Part shown: positions 55,580 through 63,906 of the stretch, piece by piece
Layout of the letters: each line of letters starts with the position of its first letter
Position numbering within the stretch: position 1 is the stretch's first letter
Program-made: the position numbers and the translations under genes
From: JALORV01 sp963766365
Lineage (GTDB): Bacteria; Pseudomonadota; Gammaproteobacteria; Burkholderiales; Burkholderiaceae_F
Direction: 5' to 3'
DNA: 64,000 bases
Assembly: GCA_963766365.1 (NCBI GenBank)
Contig: CAVXZK010000005.1
Span: 186,001-250,000 of the forward strand
The notes under the pieces: generated by a model
Told to the model about the DNA's origin: nothing
The model's database searches: none
Seen by the model: only the letters and a program-made list of their open reading frames with translations

Positions 55580-56230
55580 ATGCAATCCCTCGGCACGCTC
55601 ACCGACGGCAGCAGGCCACTGCGGGTCCTCTGCCTGGGAGCGCACTGCGACGACATCGAGATTGGCTGCGGCGCCACGCTGCTGCGCCTGACCGGCGAAC
55701 GTCCGATCGACGTCACCTGGGCGGTGCTGTGTTCGACCCCTCCGCGCGCGGCAGAAGTGCGCAGGAGTGCCGCCCGCTTCCTGCGCAAGGCGCGCGCGTA
55801 CGAGGTCCTGGTCGAAGGGCTGCGCGACGGATACCTGCCAGCGCAGTGGGCACAGGCCAAAGACACCTTCGAGTCGCTCAAGCGGCTGCCGCGGCCGGAC
55901 GTGGTCTTTACGCACGAAGGTGGCGACCGCCACCAGGATCACCGCGTGGTGTGCGAACTGACCTGGAACACATTCCGCGACCACACGATCCTTGAGTACG
56001 AAATCCCGAAGTACGACGGCGGACTGGGCCAGCCGAACTACTTTGTCCCGGTCAGCAAGGTCACGGCACGACGCAAGGCGAGCCTGCTGCTCGCGAGTTA
56101 CCCGAGCCAGCGATCCAAGCGCTGGTTCGACGAAGATACCTTCCTTGCCCTGATGCGTCTGCGCGGAGTGGAATGCAATGCGACGCCTGGTTATGCCGAG
56201 GCCTTCCACGCTCGCAAGGTGGTGATGTGA
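55580..56230 (+). CDS. PIG-L family deacetylase (LmbE-like)
   Basis: Intact, 216 residues, 13 bases after the nucleotidyltransferase with GGGAG upstream. The zinc site is CLGAHCDDIEIGCG (His, Asp, Asp) and EGGDRHQDHRVVCE (His). Such enzymes remove acetyl from N-acetylated sugars or sugar conjugates. In this operon it may expose an amine that is later acylated. Its stop overlaps the aminotransferase ATG by one base. Confidence 0.82.
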   Translation: MQSLGTLTDGSRPLRVLCLGAHCDDIEIGCGATLLRLTGERPIDVTWAVLCSTPPRAAEVRRSAARFLRKARAYEVLVEGLRDGYLPAQWAQAKDTFESLKRLPRPDVVFTHEGGDRHQDHRVVCELTWNTFRDHTILEYEIPKYDGGLGQPNYFVPVSKVTARRKASLLLASYPSQRSKRWFDEDTFLALMRLRGVECNATPGYAEAFHARKVVM

Positions 56231-57597
56231 TGGCTGCCGGGAGCGCGGTCGTGAGGCCTGCTGCGGGCGATCCGGATGCTGCTGATGTTGCGCCTCTGTC
56301 AGCCGTAGATGAACTGCGTGCGCGCGCGCACCGCGCAATCCCCGGCGGTTGCCACACCTATGCCAAGGGTGACGACCAGTACCCGCGCAACGCGCCGGCG
56401 TTCATCGCGCGCGGGCACGGTTGCCGGGTCTGGGATACCGAGGGCCGAGAGTTCATCGAGTACGGCATGGGTCTGCGTGCCGTCACGCTCGGCCATGCCT
56501 ACGCGCCCGTGGTAGACGCGGCAGTGCGTCAAATGCAGCTGGGCGCCAATTTCAACCGGCCGTCGCCGATCGAGGTCGAGTGCGCGGAGGCGCTGCTCGG
56601 CGTCGTGCCGCGCGCCGACATGGTCAAGTTTGCCAAGGACGGGTCAACTGTCGTCTCGGCAGCGTTGAAGCTCGCTCGGGCGCACACCGGCCGGGTAAAG
56701 GTGGCCATCTGCGGTGATCACCCATTCTTTTCCTACAACGACTGGTTCATGGTGACGACGGGAATCCCCGGCGGCATCCCGGCCAGCGTTTCGCGCGAGA
56801 CGCTGAGCTTCCGCTACAACGACCTCGCCGGAGCCGCGCAGTTGTTTGCCGATCATCCGGACGAGATTGCCTGTGTAATGCTCGAGCCGGCCCGCACCGA
56901 AGAGCCGGCCGACGACTTTCTGCACAAATTGCGCGACCTGGCCCACCGGCACGGGGCGTTGTTCATCCTCGACGAGACGATTACCGGCTTCCGCTGGGCC
57001 ATTGGCGGGGGCCAGGAGGCGTTCGGCGTCACGCCCGACCTTGCGGCGTTCGGCAAGGCGCTCGGCAATGGCTTCGCGGTCTCGGCGCTCACGGGCCGGC
57101 GCGAGATCATGGAACTGGGCGGGCTGCACCATTCCCGCGAGCGCGTGTTCCTGCTCTCGACGACGCACGGTGCGGAGACCCACAGCCTGGCCGCCGCGGC
57201 CAAGGTCATCGAGATCTATCGCTCGGAGGACGTCATAGGCACGCTGTACCGGCAGGGCGAGCGCCTGGCCCGAGGCATCCGGCAGGCGGTTGCCCACCTG
57301 CAACTCGAGAACCACTTCACGCTGGCAGGACGTCCCTGCGCGCTGCTGTACGGAACGCGCGATGCAGCCGGAGCGCCCTCGCAGCCGTTCCGCACGCTGT
57401 TTCTGCAAGAATTGATCAGGCGCGGCGTGCTTGCGCCGTCGTTCATGATCAGCTGTTCGCACGATGACGCGGCCATTGACCAGACGATAGAGTCGGTCGC
57501 TGGCGCCCTCGAGATCTATCGGCGCGGGCTCGACGATGGCATCGATCGGTACCTGGTCGGGCCAAGCGTTAAGCCCGTTTACCGCCGCTTCAACTGA
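56230..57597 (+). CDS. Class III aminotransferase, glutamate-1-semialdehyde aminomutase-like
   Basis: Intact, 455 residues. This is a PLP enzyme: IPGGCHTYAKGDDQYPRNAP, MVKFAKDGSTVVSAALKLAR, ILDETITGFRWAIGGGQEAF (Asp249) and the PLP lysine in LAAFGKALGNGF (Lys276). It resembles HemL, but its setting in a glycan operon and a C-terminal extension (GIDRYLVGPSVKPVYRRFN) point to a sugar or keto-aldehyde substrate instead of haem synthesis. The ATG at 56230 overlaps the PIG-L stop, and its own stop overlaps the next ATG. Confidence 0.82.
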   Translation: MAAGSAVVRPAAGDPDAADVAPLSAVDELRARAHRAIPGGCHTYAKGDDQYPRNAPAFIARGHGCRVWDTEGREFIEYGMGLRAVTLGHAYAPVVDAAVRQMQLGANFNRPSPIEVECAEALLGVVPRADMVKFAKDGSTVVSAALKLARAHTGRVKVAICGDHPFFSYNDWFMVTTGIPGGIPASVSRETLSFRYNDLAGAAQLFADHPDEIACVMLEPARTEEPADDFLHKLRDLAHRHGALFILDETITGFRWAIGGGQEAFGVTPDLAAFGKALGNGFAVSALTGRREIMELGGLHHSRERVFLLSTTHGAETHSLAAAAKVIEIYRSEDVIGTLYRQGERLARGIRQAVAHLQLENHFTLAGRPCALLYGTRDAAGAPSQPFRTLFLQELIRRGVLAPSFMISCSHDDAAIDQTIESVAGALEIYRRGLDDGIDRYLVGPSVKPVYRRFN

Positions 57598-58904
57598 TGA
57601 ACATGGATCCGCCGCGTTTCGAACCGGACACCCAGATCGGTGTCCTGGCTTCGTCCGGCAAGCAGGTGGCTGACGCAGGCGGGCGCAGCGCCAGGGGTCG
57701 CCACGGCCAGCTCCCGGTGGTTGTGCTATCAGGCGGCGTGACCGCGCTGGGAGTCATGCGTGCCTTCGGTCGCCGCGGTATTCCGACCTACGTTCATCCC
57801 GACACGAACGAGTACATCCGCCATTCCCGCTGGTACCGCCCGCTGCTGGCGGAGCAGCGGGAACAGCGCCGCGGCGCGCGCACCGCGGGCGCCTTGCGCG
57901 AGGCGCTGGAGCAGTCCGGACTGAAGCAGGCATTCCTATGCGCCTGCAGTGACGACTGGAACCGCGCCGTCGCCGACCTGGCGGAACTGGCGGGCCATCG
58001 ATTCCTGAGCGTGGTGCCGACGCCGCGGGCACTCGACCGACTGCAGGACAAGGGGCGGCTCGCAGCGTTGCTGCAGCAACTGAAGGTGCCGATGCCGATG
58101 ACTCGGATGGTGCAGGACGAGTCGGACGTGGCTGACCTGCCGCAATCATCAGAGACTTTCTACTTCCTGAAGCCGACCGATTCACAGCAGTTCCTGGCGC
58201 ACTTCGGAACCAAGGGCATGCGCGTGCCGACCGCGGACGAAGCACGACGTCGCCTGCGCGAGATCGTGGCGGCGAAGATGAGCGTCGTCCTGCAGGAGTA
58301 CATCCCGGGCTCGTTCACCGAGCACTACTTTGTCGACGGCTACGTTGACCGCGGCGGCGTCGTCAAGGCGCTCTTTGCGAGGCGGCGACTGCGCATCTAT
58401 CCGCCGGATTTCGGCAACAGCACTGCCATGGTGAGTGTTCCCATCACTGAAGTGGCGCAAGCCGTCAACAGCGCCCGGCGCGTGCTCGACGCCGTGGGCT
58501 ATCACGGCATCTTCTCCGCAGAGTTCAAGCACGATCCCCGCGACGGGCTCTTCAAGCTGCTGGAGATCAATACGCGGCCATGGTGGTTCGTCGACTTCGC
58601 GGTTCGTTGTGGTGTCGACGTCTGCCGCATGGCCTACGACGATGCGCAGGGTATGCCGGTTGCAGCGGTCAGCGACTACCGCATCGGCGCAACCTGCGTC
58701 TTTCCTTACTACGACTTCTTCGCCATGCAGCCAATGCTCAGCGACGGGACCATGTCATGGCAACGCTGGGTGCGCGAAATCGTGCCTGCGCTGCAGCCGG
58801 TCGGCTGCTGGGACGACCCTCTTCCGGGCGTGGTGGCGTTCACCCGGGTCATCAAGTCGGCCGTTCGCAACCGGCTGCACCGACCGACTCTGGCCTCACG
58901 CTGA
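57597..58904 (+). CDS. ATP-grasp carboxylate-amine ligase-like protein
   Basis: Intact, 435 residues. The preATP-grasp domain begins PVVVLSGGVTALGVMRAFGR at about residue 40. ATP-binding sequences are TPRALDRLQDKGRLAALLQQ, FYFLKPTDSQQFLAHFGTKG and SVVLQEYIPGSFTEHYFVDG. The Mg site is FSAEFKHDPRDGLFKLLEIN followed by TRPWW. It is related in layout to the protein at 30736. It probably forms an amide bond between an amino sugar or amine and a carboxylate. The ATG overlaps the aminotransferase stop; the GNAT-like gene starts directly after its own stop. Confidence 0.78.
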   Translation: MNMDPPRFEPDTQIGVLASSGKQVADAGGRSARGRHGQLPVVVLSGGVTALGVMRAFGRRGIPTYVHPDTNEYIRHSRWYRPLLAEQREQRRGARTAGALREALEQSGLKQAFLCACSDDWNRAVADLAELAGHRFLSVVPTPRALDRLQDKGRLAALLQQLKVPMPMTRMVQDESDVADLPQSSETFYFLKPTDSQQFLAHFGTKGMRVPTADEARRRLREIVAAKMSVVLQEYIPGSFTEHYFVDGYVDRGGVVKALFARRRLRIYPPDFGNSTAMVSVPITEVAQAVNSARRVLDAVGYHGIFSAEFKHDPRDGLFKLLEINTRPWWFVDFAVRCGVDVCRMAYDDAQGMPVAAVSDYRIGATCVFPYYDFFAMQPMLSDGTMSWQRWVREIVPALQPVGCWDDPLPGVVAFTRVIKSAVRNRLHRPTLASR

Positions 58905-59966
58905 ATGGCCGCGTCCGCAGGAAAGGCGACGCGGGTAGCCACACGCGAGCTGTCGCCGTCCGACCATAACGAGTGGTCGGAACTGGTGACACAGTCAGAG
59001 CACGGCAGCGTGTATGCCTTGCCCGGCTACCTCGAAGCCCTGTGCCGGGCGACCGGCGCCAGCTTTCGCATCGTTGGCGTCTTCCTCGACGGAAGGCTGG
59101 TCGGGGGCGTGCCGCTCTATGAGCGTCGTGCACGCTCCGGAACCTACGTCGCCAACCGCTTGCTGCTGTACTACAACGGCATCGTGTTGCGCCTGCCGGA
59201 GAAGAAGTTTCCTTCCGACGCGACCTCCCAGGAACTCGGCGTGCTACAGGCGCTGGCGGAAGATCTCGGGCGCCGGCCGTACGTGCACCTGCTGCTGCAC
59301 AACCGTTCGACTGTGCAGGATGTCCGGCCATTCCTCGCGAAGGGCTGGCAGGCGCGCCTGTCCTACACGTACGTGGTCCCGCTCGAGGATCACGCGGCGC
59401 AGTGGGATCGCATGGATCCGAACCTCAAGCGGCTGATCGTGCGCTGCGAACGTGACGGCGTCACGTACCGGGAGGACGACGACTTCGACGCCCTGTTCCG
59501 CCTGCACCTCGCCACCCACCAGCGCAAGGGTGCGCCGCTGTACCTGCCGGAAAAGGTCTTTGCCGCGTGGTACCGGGAGTTGAGCGCCGCCGGACTCGCT
59601 CGTCTGGGTCACGCAGTCTTCGACGGCAAGGTGATCGCATCGCAACTGATGCTGCTCGGGCCACGCGCTGCTGCGCACACGGTCTGCGCCGGAGCGGACG
59701 AGGAATACCTGCGCATGGGGGCGAGTGCATTGCTGCGCTGGCACAGCTGCCTGGCGTTGGCCAGGGCGGGCTACCGCGCGAATGACCTGACCGACGCGGC
59801 CTTGAACCCGGTCACGCGCTTCAAGAGCCAGCTGGGTGCCGCGCTGACGCCGACCTGGTCGCTGACGCGCGGCGACACGCTGATGTTCAGGCTCGAGTCG
59901 GCCGTGCAACGATGGCGCGCGGCCGCCAGCCGGGGCAGCAGGGCGGCTGCCGAGGATCCGGAGTGA
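58905..59966 (+). CDS. FemAB/GNAT-fold acyltransferase
   Basis: Intact, 353 residues. Motifs are EHGSVYALPGYLEALCRATG, VGVFLDGRLVGGVPLYERRA, NLKRLIVRCERDGVTYREDD and HAVFDGKVIASQLMLLGPRA, then GASALLRWHSCLALARAGYR. It is the third FemAB-like protein of the window and again sits beside an ATP-grasp ligase. It would transfer an acyl or aminoacyl group to an amino group on the sugar. Its stop overlaps the next GTG. Confidence 0.76.
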   Translation: MAASAGKATRVATRELSPSDHNEWSELVTQSEHGSVYALPGYLEALCRATGASFRIVGVFLDGRLVGGVPLYERRARSGTYVANRLLLYYNGIVLRLPEKKFPSDATSQELGVLQALAEDLGRRPYVHLLLHNRSTVQDVRPFLAKGWQARLSYTYVVPLEDHAAQWDRMDPNLKRLIVRCERDGVTYREDDDFDALFRLHLATHQRKGAPLYLPEKVFAAWYRELSAAGLARLGHAVFDGKVIASQLMLLGPRAAAHTVCAGADEEYLRMGASALLRWHSCLALARAGYRANDLTDAALNPVTRFKSQLGAALTPTWSLTRGDTLMFRLESAVQRWRAAASRGSRAAAEDPE

Positions 59967-61648
59967 ACGGGGCTGATCGCATCGGAGCAACGCTGCGCGA
60001 ACTCGGCGTAGAGGTCGTCTTCGGGCTGCCGGGTACGCAGAACATCGTGCTTTACGACGGCCTGCGGCGCTCGGGGCTGCGCACGGTCACAGCCTCGGAC
60101 GAAGGGGCCGCGGCGTTCATGGCAGCCGGATATGCGCGCGCCAGCGGCCGTGTTGGTGTGTTGACGACGATCCCGGGCCCGGGATTCTTGTTTGCGCTGC
60201 CCGGCATCGCCGAGTCCCGCGATGACTCGGCCCCGGTCCTCTGGATCACGCTGCGGCAGGCCGACGATGGGATGGCCTTTCCGCTGCAAAGCATCGATCA
60301 GGCGGCATTGGCGGCGCCGGTCACAAAAGGTCGCCTGTTCGTCGACGACCCGGAGCAGTTGGCGGCCGTGTTGGCCGAGGCGCACCGACTCGCGGGCTCG
60401 GACGAACCGGGGCCGGTGCTGCTCGAGGTGGCGGCGCCGTTGCTGACGTCGAGCGCGCCGACCGCCGGGCCACAAGCGCTGGATTCTCCCTCTGCAGCGA
60501 TACCGGCGGCGGCAATCGAACGCATCCGCGCCGCAATGCGCCCCCTGATCATCGCGGGGCAGGGCGCTCAGGGCGCAGCGGCCGACGTACGCGCGCTGGC
60601 AACGCGGTGGAATGCGCCGGTGCTCAGCACGAGCAGCGGGCGCGGCGTGGTCCCTGACGCGCACCCCAGCGCCGTCGTGGCGGACTGGTCCTTCGGCGTG
60701 CCGGATGTCGTCGAAGACCTCATCGACCGCGCGGACCTGATCCTGGTACTCGGCTGCAAGTTCACCCACAACGGCAGTGCCGGTGGCCGGCTGCGGCTTC
60801 CGCAGGACAAGCTGATGCGCGTTGACGCGTCAGCCGAAGTGCTCGCCGCCAACTATCCGGCGACTGTTGCGATCCGCGCCCGTTGTGAAGACGTCGTGGC
60901 GCGCTTTGCGTCCGAAGCCGGGCCGAGCGCGTGGTCGGAGGCCGAGGTATCAGCGCTTCGCGCGCGGTGTGCCAAACAGCGCTCGGAGCCGATTGACCAC
61001 GAGCCTCGCCTCGCCGGAGCGTCATCGGTCGGCGTGAGCCAGCTTTTCGGGGCGATGGCGACTGCGTTCGGGCCGAATGTCGTCTACACAACGGACGCCG
61101 GGCTGCATCAGGCGCTGACGCGACGGTATGCAAATGTGTCCACTGCGCGCGGCCTGCTTTGCCCGAGCGACTTCCAGTCCATGGGATTCGGCCTGCCGGG
61201 AGCGATTGGGGCCGCACTCGCGCGGCCCGGCGAAACCGTGGTGGCCTGCGTTGGCGACGGCGCGCTGGCGCTCTCGATGGGCGACCTATTGACCGCGGTG
61301 CGCGAAGCGGTCGACCTGGTCGTCGTCGTGTTCAACGACGGCGGCTACGGCCTGATCCGCCGGCAGCAGCTGCTGACGCTCGGACATGCCGTCGCGACCG
61401 ACTTGCCCGAGGTCGACTATCCTGCACTGGCGGACGCGACGGGATGCTCGTACTTCAGCGCCTCCGATGGGTTCGAGGAAACGCTTCGGGCGATGGCGCT
61501 GGCGAAAGGCGTGCGTCTGCTTGAGGTCCCGTTGGTCGAGGCTTCGTCGATGGCACGGATGGCGCTCAAGCGCGCGGTGCGGGAGAAGGTCGTGCGTGCC
61601 GCGCCGGACGGCGCACTACGCTGGATCAAGGGCTTGCTGCGTCGATGA
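59963..61648 (+). CDS. Thiamine-diphosphate-dependent enzyme, acetolactate-synthase superfamily
   Basis: Intact, 561 residues from the GTG at 59963 (GTGA overlap). The N-terminal Pyr domain has VVFGLPGTQNIVLYDGL and the activating Glu47 in TASDEGAAAFMAAGYARA. The middle domain includes PLIIAGQGAQGAAADVRALA and LILVLGCKFTHNG. The PP domain has the ThDP/Mg motif from about residue 431, GDGALALSMG, ending FNDGGYGLI. It would decarboxylate a 2-keto acid and pass on the two-carbon unit or aldehyde. In a sugar operon, a YerE-like role (adding a two-carbon branch to a keto sugar) or a phosphonopyruvate-decarboxylase-like role are options. Confidence 0.8.
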   Translation: MNGADRIGATLRELGVEVVFGLPGTQNIVLYDGLRRSGLRTVTASDEGAAAFMAAGYARASGRVGVLTTIPGPGFLFALPGIAESRDDSAPVLWITLRQADDGMAFPLQSIDQAALAAPVTKGRLFVDDPEQLAAVLAEAHRLAGSDEPGPVLLEVAAPLLTSSAPTAGPQALDSPSAAIPAAAIERIRAAMRPLIIAGQGAQGAAADVRALATRWNAPVLSTSSGRGVVPDAHPSAVVADWSFGVPDVVEDLIDRADLILVLGCKFTHNGSAGGRLRLPQDKLMRVDASAEVLAANYPATVAIRARCEDVVARFASEAGPSAWSEAEVSALRARCAKQRSEPIDHEPRLAGASSVGVSQLFGAMATAFGPNVVYTTDAGLHQALTRRYANVSTARGLLCPSDFQSMGFGLPGAIGAALARPGETVVACVGDGALALSMGDLLTAVREAVDLVVVVFNDGGYGLIRRQQLLTLGHAVATDLPEVDYPALADATGCSYFSASDGFEETLRAMALAKGVRLLEVPLVEASSMARMALKRAVREKVVRAAPDGALRWIKGLLRR

Positions 61649-61661
61649 CCGGCGCCCGCTG

Positions 61662-61697
61662 AAAAAAGCAAGGGGCCCGCCAGTGCGGGCCCCTTGC
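61662..61697 (-). terminator. Intrinsic terminator for the PEP-CTERM gene
   Basis: A perfect 13-pair stem, GCAAGGGGCCCGC (61668-61680) with GCGGGCCCCTTGC (61685-61697), has a 4-base loop. Read on the minus strand it is followed by six T (61667-61662), so it ends the message of the PEP-CTERM gene. The hairpin may also stop transcripts from the other strand, though no T-run follows on that side. Confidence 0.88.
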
Positions 61698-61715
61698 AGG
61701 CAATCGAACGCCGGC

Positions 61716-62450
61716 TCAGCCGCGTCGACGCCGCCCCGCCACTCCCAACCCAGCCAGCGCAATGCCCAGCAGCGCCATCGAACCGGGCTCGGGCACCGAG
61801 TAGGTTGCCGACACATAATTCTGGTAGCCGGTTCGCGCATCCGAGCCCGGGACCGGGTTGACGAAGCGATACAGCGTCCACTTCGTGTAATCCGTTCCGC
61901 TATACGTCGCCACCTCATTTAGCAGAGCCTGGGCCGCCGTGCTGACTGCGGTCGAGGCACCGGTCCATTGAAACGTCCCGGCCGCAAGGTTCAGGTCCGT
62001 GTCGAAGAGGATGTTCCAGACCGCCACCTGAAATGCAGCAGCACTCGTAGCGTCGGCGAACACGCCAAAGCTGGTCTGACCGGCATTCCAGAAGTCGCCG
62101 GCCGCCTTGTTCGGGTAGGCGGCGTCGTAGAGCTTGCGCAGGTCGTCGTCGTTGATGGTGCTGGCTGCGTACGGATTGGGCCCGGAGTTAGCGACCTGAC
62201 CCAGTTCGGCACAGAAGAACCGGAAAAACGAGTCGACGGGCTTGGTTCCGGTGTCCCAGAAGTTGCCGTTGAATTGGCCGCCCGTGCCGGTATACCCGGT
62301 GACGCTCACCGCGGCGAAGCCGGCGCCGCCGCCCGGATTGTTAACGCTGAGTGGGCCGTTGCCGGGAATGTAGGTCCAGAATTCCGCGGCGTTCGCGGAT
62401 GCGGCGCTGACCAGGATGGCGACCGCAGCGAGTGCGTGCTTGAGCTTCAA
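61716..62450 (-). CDS. PEP-CTERM sorting-domain protein (predicted exosortase A substrate)
   Basis: Intact, 244 residues from the TTG at 62450. I chose this start because it gives a clean signal peptide (MKLKHALAAVAILVSAASAN, cleaved near Ala21), has AGGGG upstream, and lies downstream of the sigma-54 promoter, whereas the TTG at 62486 would be at or before the transcription start. The mature part is Gly/Asn/Thr-rich with FWDTGTKPVDSFFRFFCAEL and NAGQTSFGVFADATSAAAF. The C-terminal sorting signal is SVPEPGSMALLGIALAGLG (Pro-Glu-Pro at 220-222), a helix, and a basic tail RRRR. It is exported by Sec and then handled by exosortase A. It stands alone with its own promoter and terminator. Confidence 0.9.
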   Translation of the reverse strand: MKLKHALAAVAILVSAASANAAEFWTYIPGNGPLSVNNPGGGAGFAAVSVTGYTGTGGQFNGNFWDTGTKPVDSFFRFFCAELGQVANSGPNPYAASTINDDDLRKLYDAAYPNKAAGDFWNAGQTSFGVFADATSAAAFQVAVWNILFDTDLNLAAGTFQWTGASTAVSTAAQALLNEVATYSGTDYTKWTLYRFVNPVPGSDARTGYQNYVSATYSVPEPGSMALLGIALAGLGVAGRRRRG

Positions 62451-62494
62451 GGTGACTTCACCCCTGAAAGAATTGCGGTCCCGCAAACAGGGGA

Positions 62495-62510
62495 TGCAGT
62501 TAACGTGCCA
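62495..62510 (-). promoter_or_regulatory. Sigma-54 promoter of the PEP-CTERM gene
   Basis: On the minus strand the sequence is TGGCACGTTAACTGCA. It matches TGGCAC-N5-TTGCA at every fixed position but one, with GG and GC 10 bases apart. The predicted start of transcription is at about 62484, 34 bases before the TTG start codon. In other XrtA bacteria, PEP-CTERM genes are controlled by sigma-54 with the PrsK/PrsR two-component system; neither regulator is in the window. Confidence 0.75.
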
Positions 62511-62643
62511 GATAAGGCAAGTATCTGATTTTTAATACAAGTTTGGCTTGCCGAGACCGAGCGAGCCGCGTTCCGTAAGTTTCTTCGACAGATCGCGCGA
62601 CGAATTCCCGCCTGGATTGCCGTCAGTCGGCGGCGCTCTGGAC

Positions 62644-63906
62644 TCAGACGATCAGGCGGCCGCGCACCGCGCGCTCAAGGGGATCGCTGAAACGCCACAC
62701 AAAGGGCTTGTGCGCCATCGAGCGCGCCAGCCGCAGCAGCGGCGCGATCCGTCGGCTGCGAGGAAAGCTGCGCTTGATGGCCTGCGCGACGTCCTGCCGC
62801 TGCCGCGACTGCGCCAGTTCGAGGACTTCAAGCATGAACGCCCGGTCGCTGTCATCGGCGGAGAACATATACGCAAGCTTTTCCGGATCGAAGCTGCCGG
62901 CAGCAAAGCGCGGGCAACGATCCAGCTTGGCCAGGAGATAAAGGGTCGCCATGGTGCGGTAGCACTTGCTGCATTTGCCGCAGTTCTGAAAGCGGTTGGA
63001 TTCCCAGCACACCTGAAGCGAACCCATCGCCGCGGGCGAGTCAGCAATGAAGGAAGTTTTTTCAACGCGATTGAAACCGGCGCCGTCGTGAATGACCCTA
63101 AGCGTGCTGCTCGACATCAAATGGTCGGTGAGCGGGTGGGAGCCCCACGGAATGGGATCGTCGTAGCGATGAGTGGACGGAATCAGCAAGCGGGTGTACC
63201 GACCTTCCAGCGCGTGGGCGATGCTGGCAAGGGCGCAGCCGTGCGCTACCCGCCCCCAGTCCGCGAGCCGCCACCAGCGTGTCTGGTGCAGGTTCGTGGC
63301 GACGCCCACGAGAGATGCGCCGAAGCCGTCGATGGCATGCTCGAGTGTGTCGTACATCGCCCGAAACTCATCAGGGCGATCCAACGGGACGTCAAACCCC
63401 CACACGCAGACGAGATCATCGATCGGCCTCGCGCCAGGCAGTGCGGCGGGCCCATTGTTGGACAGCAAGGTGAACCACGCGTCCACACCACCTGAGAACA
63501 TCGACGCCGTCGCGGCAGGCTGCGGCGCGGGCCGGAGCTGCACCGCTTCCGCCTCGATCGGGACCGGCTTGAGCTTGGGATACCAGCTACTCCAGACGCG
63601 CATGAGTTCCTGCACGTCTGCCAGCAATTCGCGATCGACCGGCCCAGGCAGCCTCAGGGCCTCGCCGACGTTGACTGCGAGCGGCGCCAGCAGGACCAGC
63701 CACGAATTGGCGGAGCCGGTGAGGTAGCTGGAATGACTGGCTGGCACGTCGAGCCAATAAGTCTCCGACGGGAAGGACCCAGCCTCGCTGATGACCTCGG
63801 CCCGCAGGCGCGCGCGATCGCCCCCGAGTTCGGAGCGCGTTAACTCAATGTTCCTGACAAACATGGCAGCCGAGGCGCGATCCGAGGTCCTGCCGGACGG
63901 GCTCAC
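62644..63906 (-). CDS. PP-loop ATP pyrophosphatase with Cys4 zinc site (QueC-like)
   Basis: Intact, 420 residues from the GTG at 63906; an ATG at 63864 is a good alternative start. Mid-protein it has the PP-loop ATASMFSGGVDAWFTLL (Ser-Gly-Gly-Val-Asp), and toward the end a four-cysteine cluster LQVCWESNRFQNCGKCSKCY, as in 7-cyano-7-deazaguanine synthases. It is much longer than QueC (about 230) and has an extra N-terminal domain of about 130 residues (EVISEAGSFPSETYWLDVPA). It would adenylate a carboxylate for amidation or nitrile-type chemistry. It is next to the glycan module but on the other strand. The substrate is unknown. Confidence 0.72.
   Translation of the reverse strand: MSPSGRTSDRASAAMFVRNIELTRSELGGDRARLRAEVISEAGSFPSETYWLDVPASHSSYLTGSANSWLVLLAPLAVNVGEALRLPGPVDRELLADVQELMRVWSSWYPKLKPVPIEAEAVQLRPAPQPAATASMFSGGVDAWFTLLSNNGPAALPGARPIDDLVCVWGFDVPLDRPDEFRAMYDTLEHAIDGFGASLVGVATNLHQTRWWRLADWGRVAHGCALASIAHALEGRYTRLLIPSTHRYDDPIPWGSHPLTDHLMSSSTLRVIHDGAGFNRVEKTSFIADSPAAMGSLQVCWESNRFQNCGKCSKCYRTMATLYLLAKLDRCPRFAAGSFDPEKLAYMFSADDSDRAFMLEVLELAQSRQRQDVAQAIKRSFPRSRRIAPLLRLARSMAHKPFVWRFSDPLERAVRGRLIV

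Noticed and set aside
56230..57597. Haem-pathway gene hemL
   Set aside because: It resembles glutamate-1-semialdehyde aminomutase but lies in a glycan operon and has an added C-terminal tail; HemL is normally unlinked to such genes.
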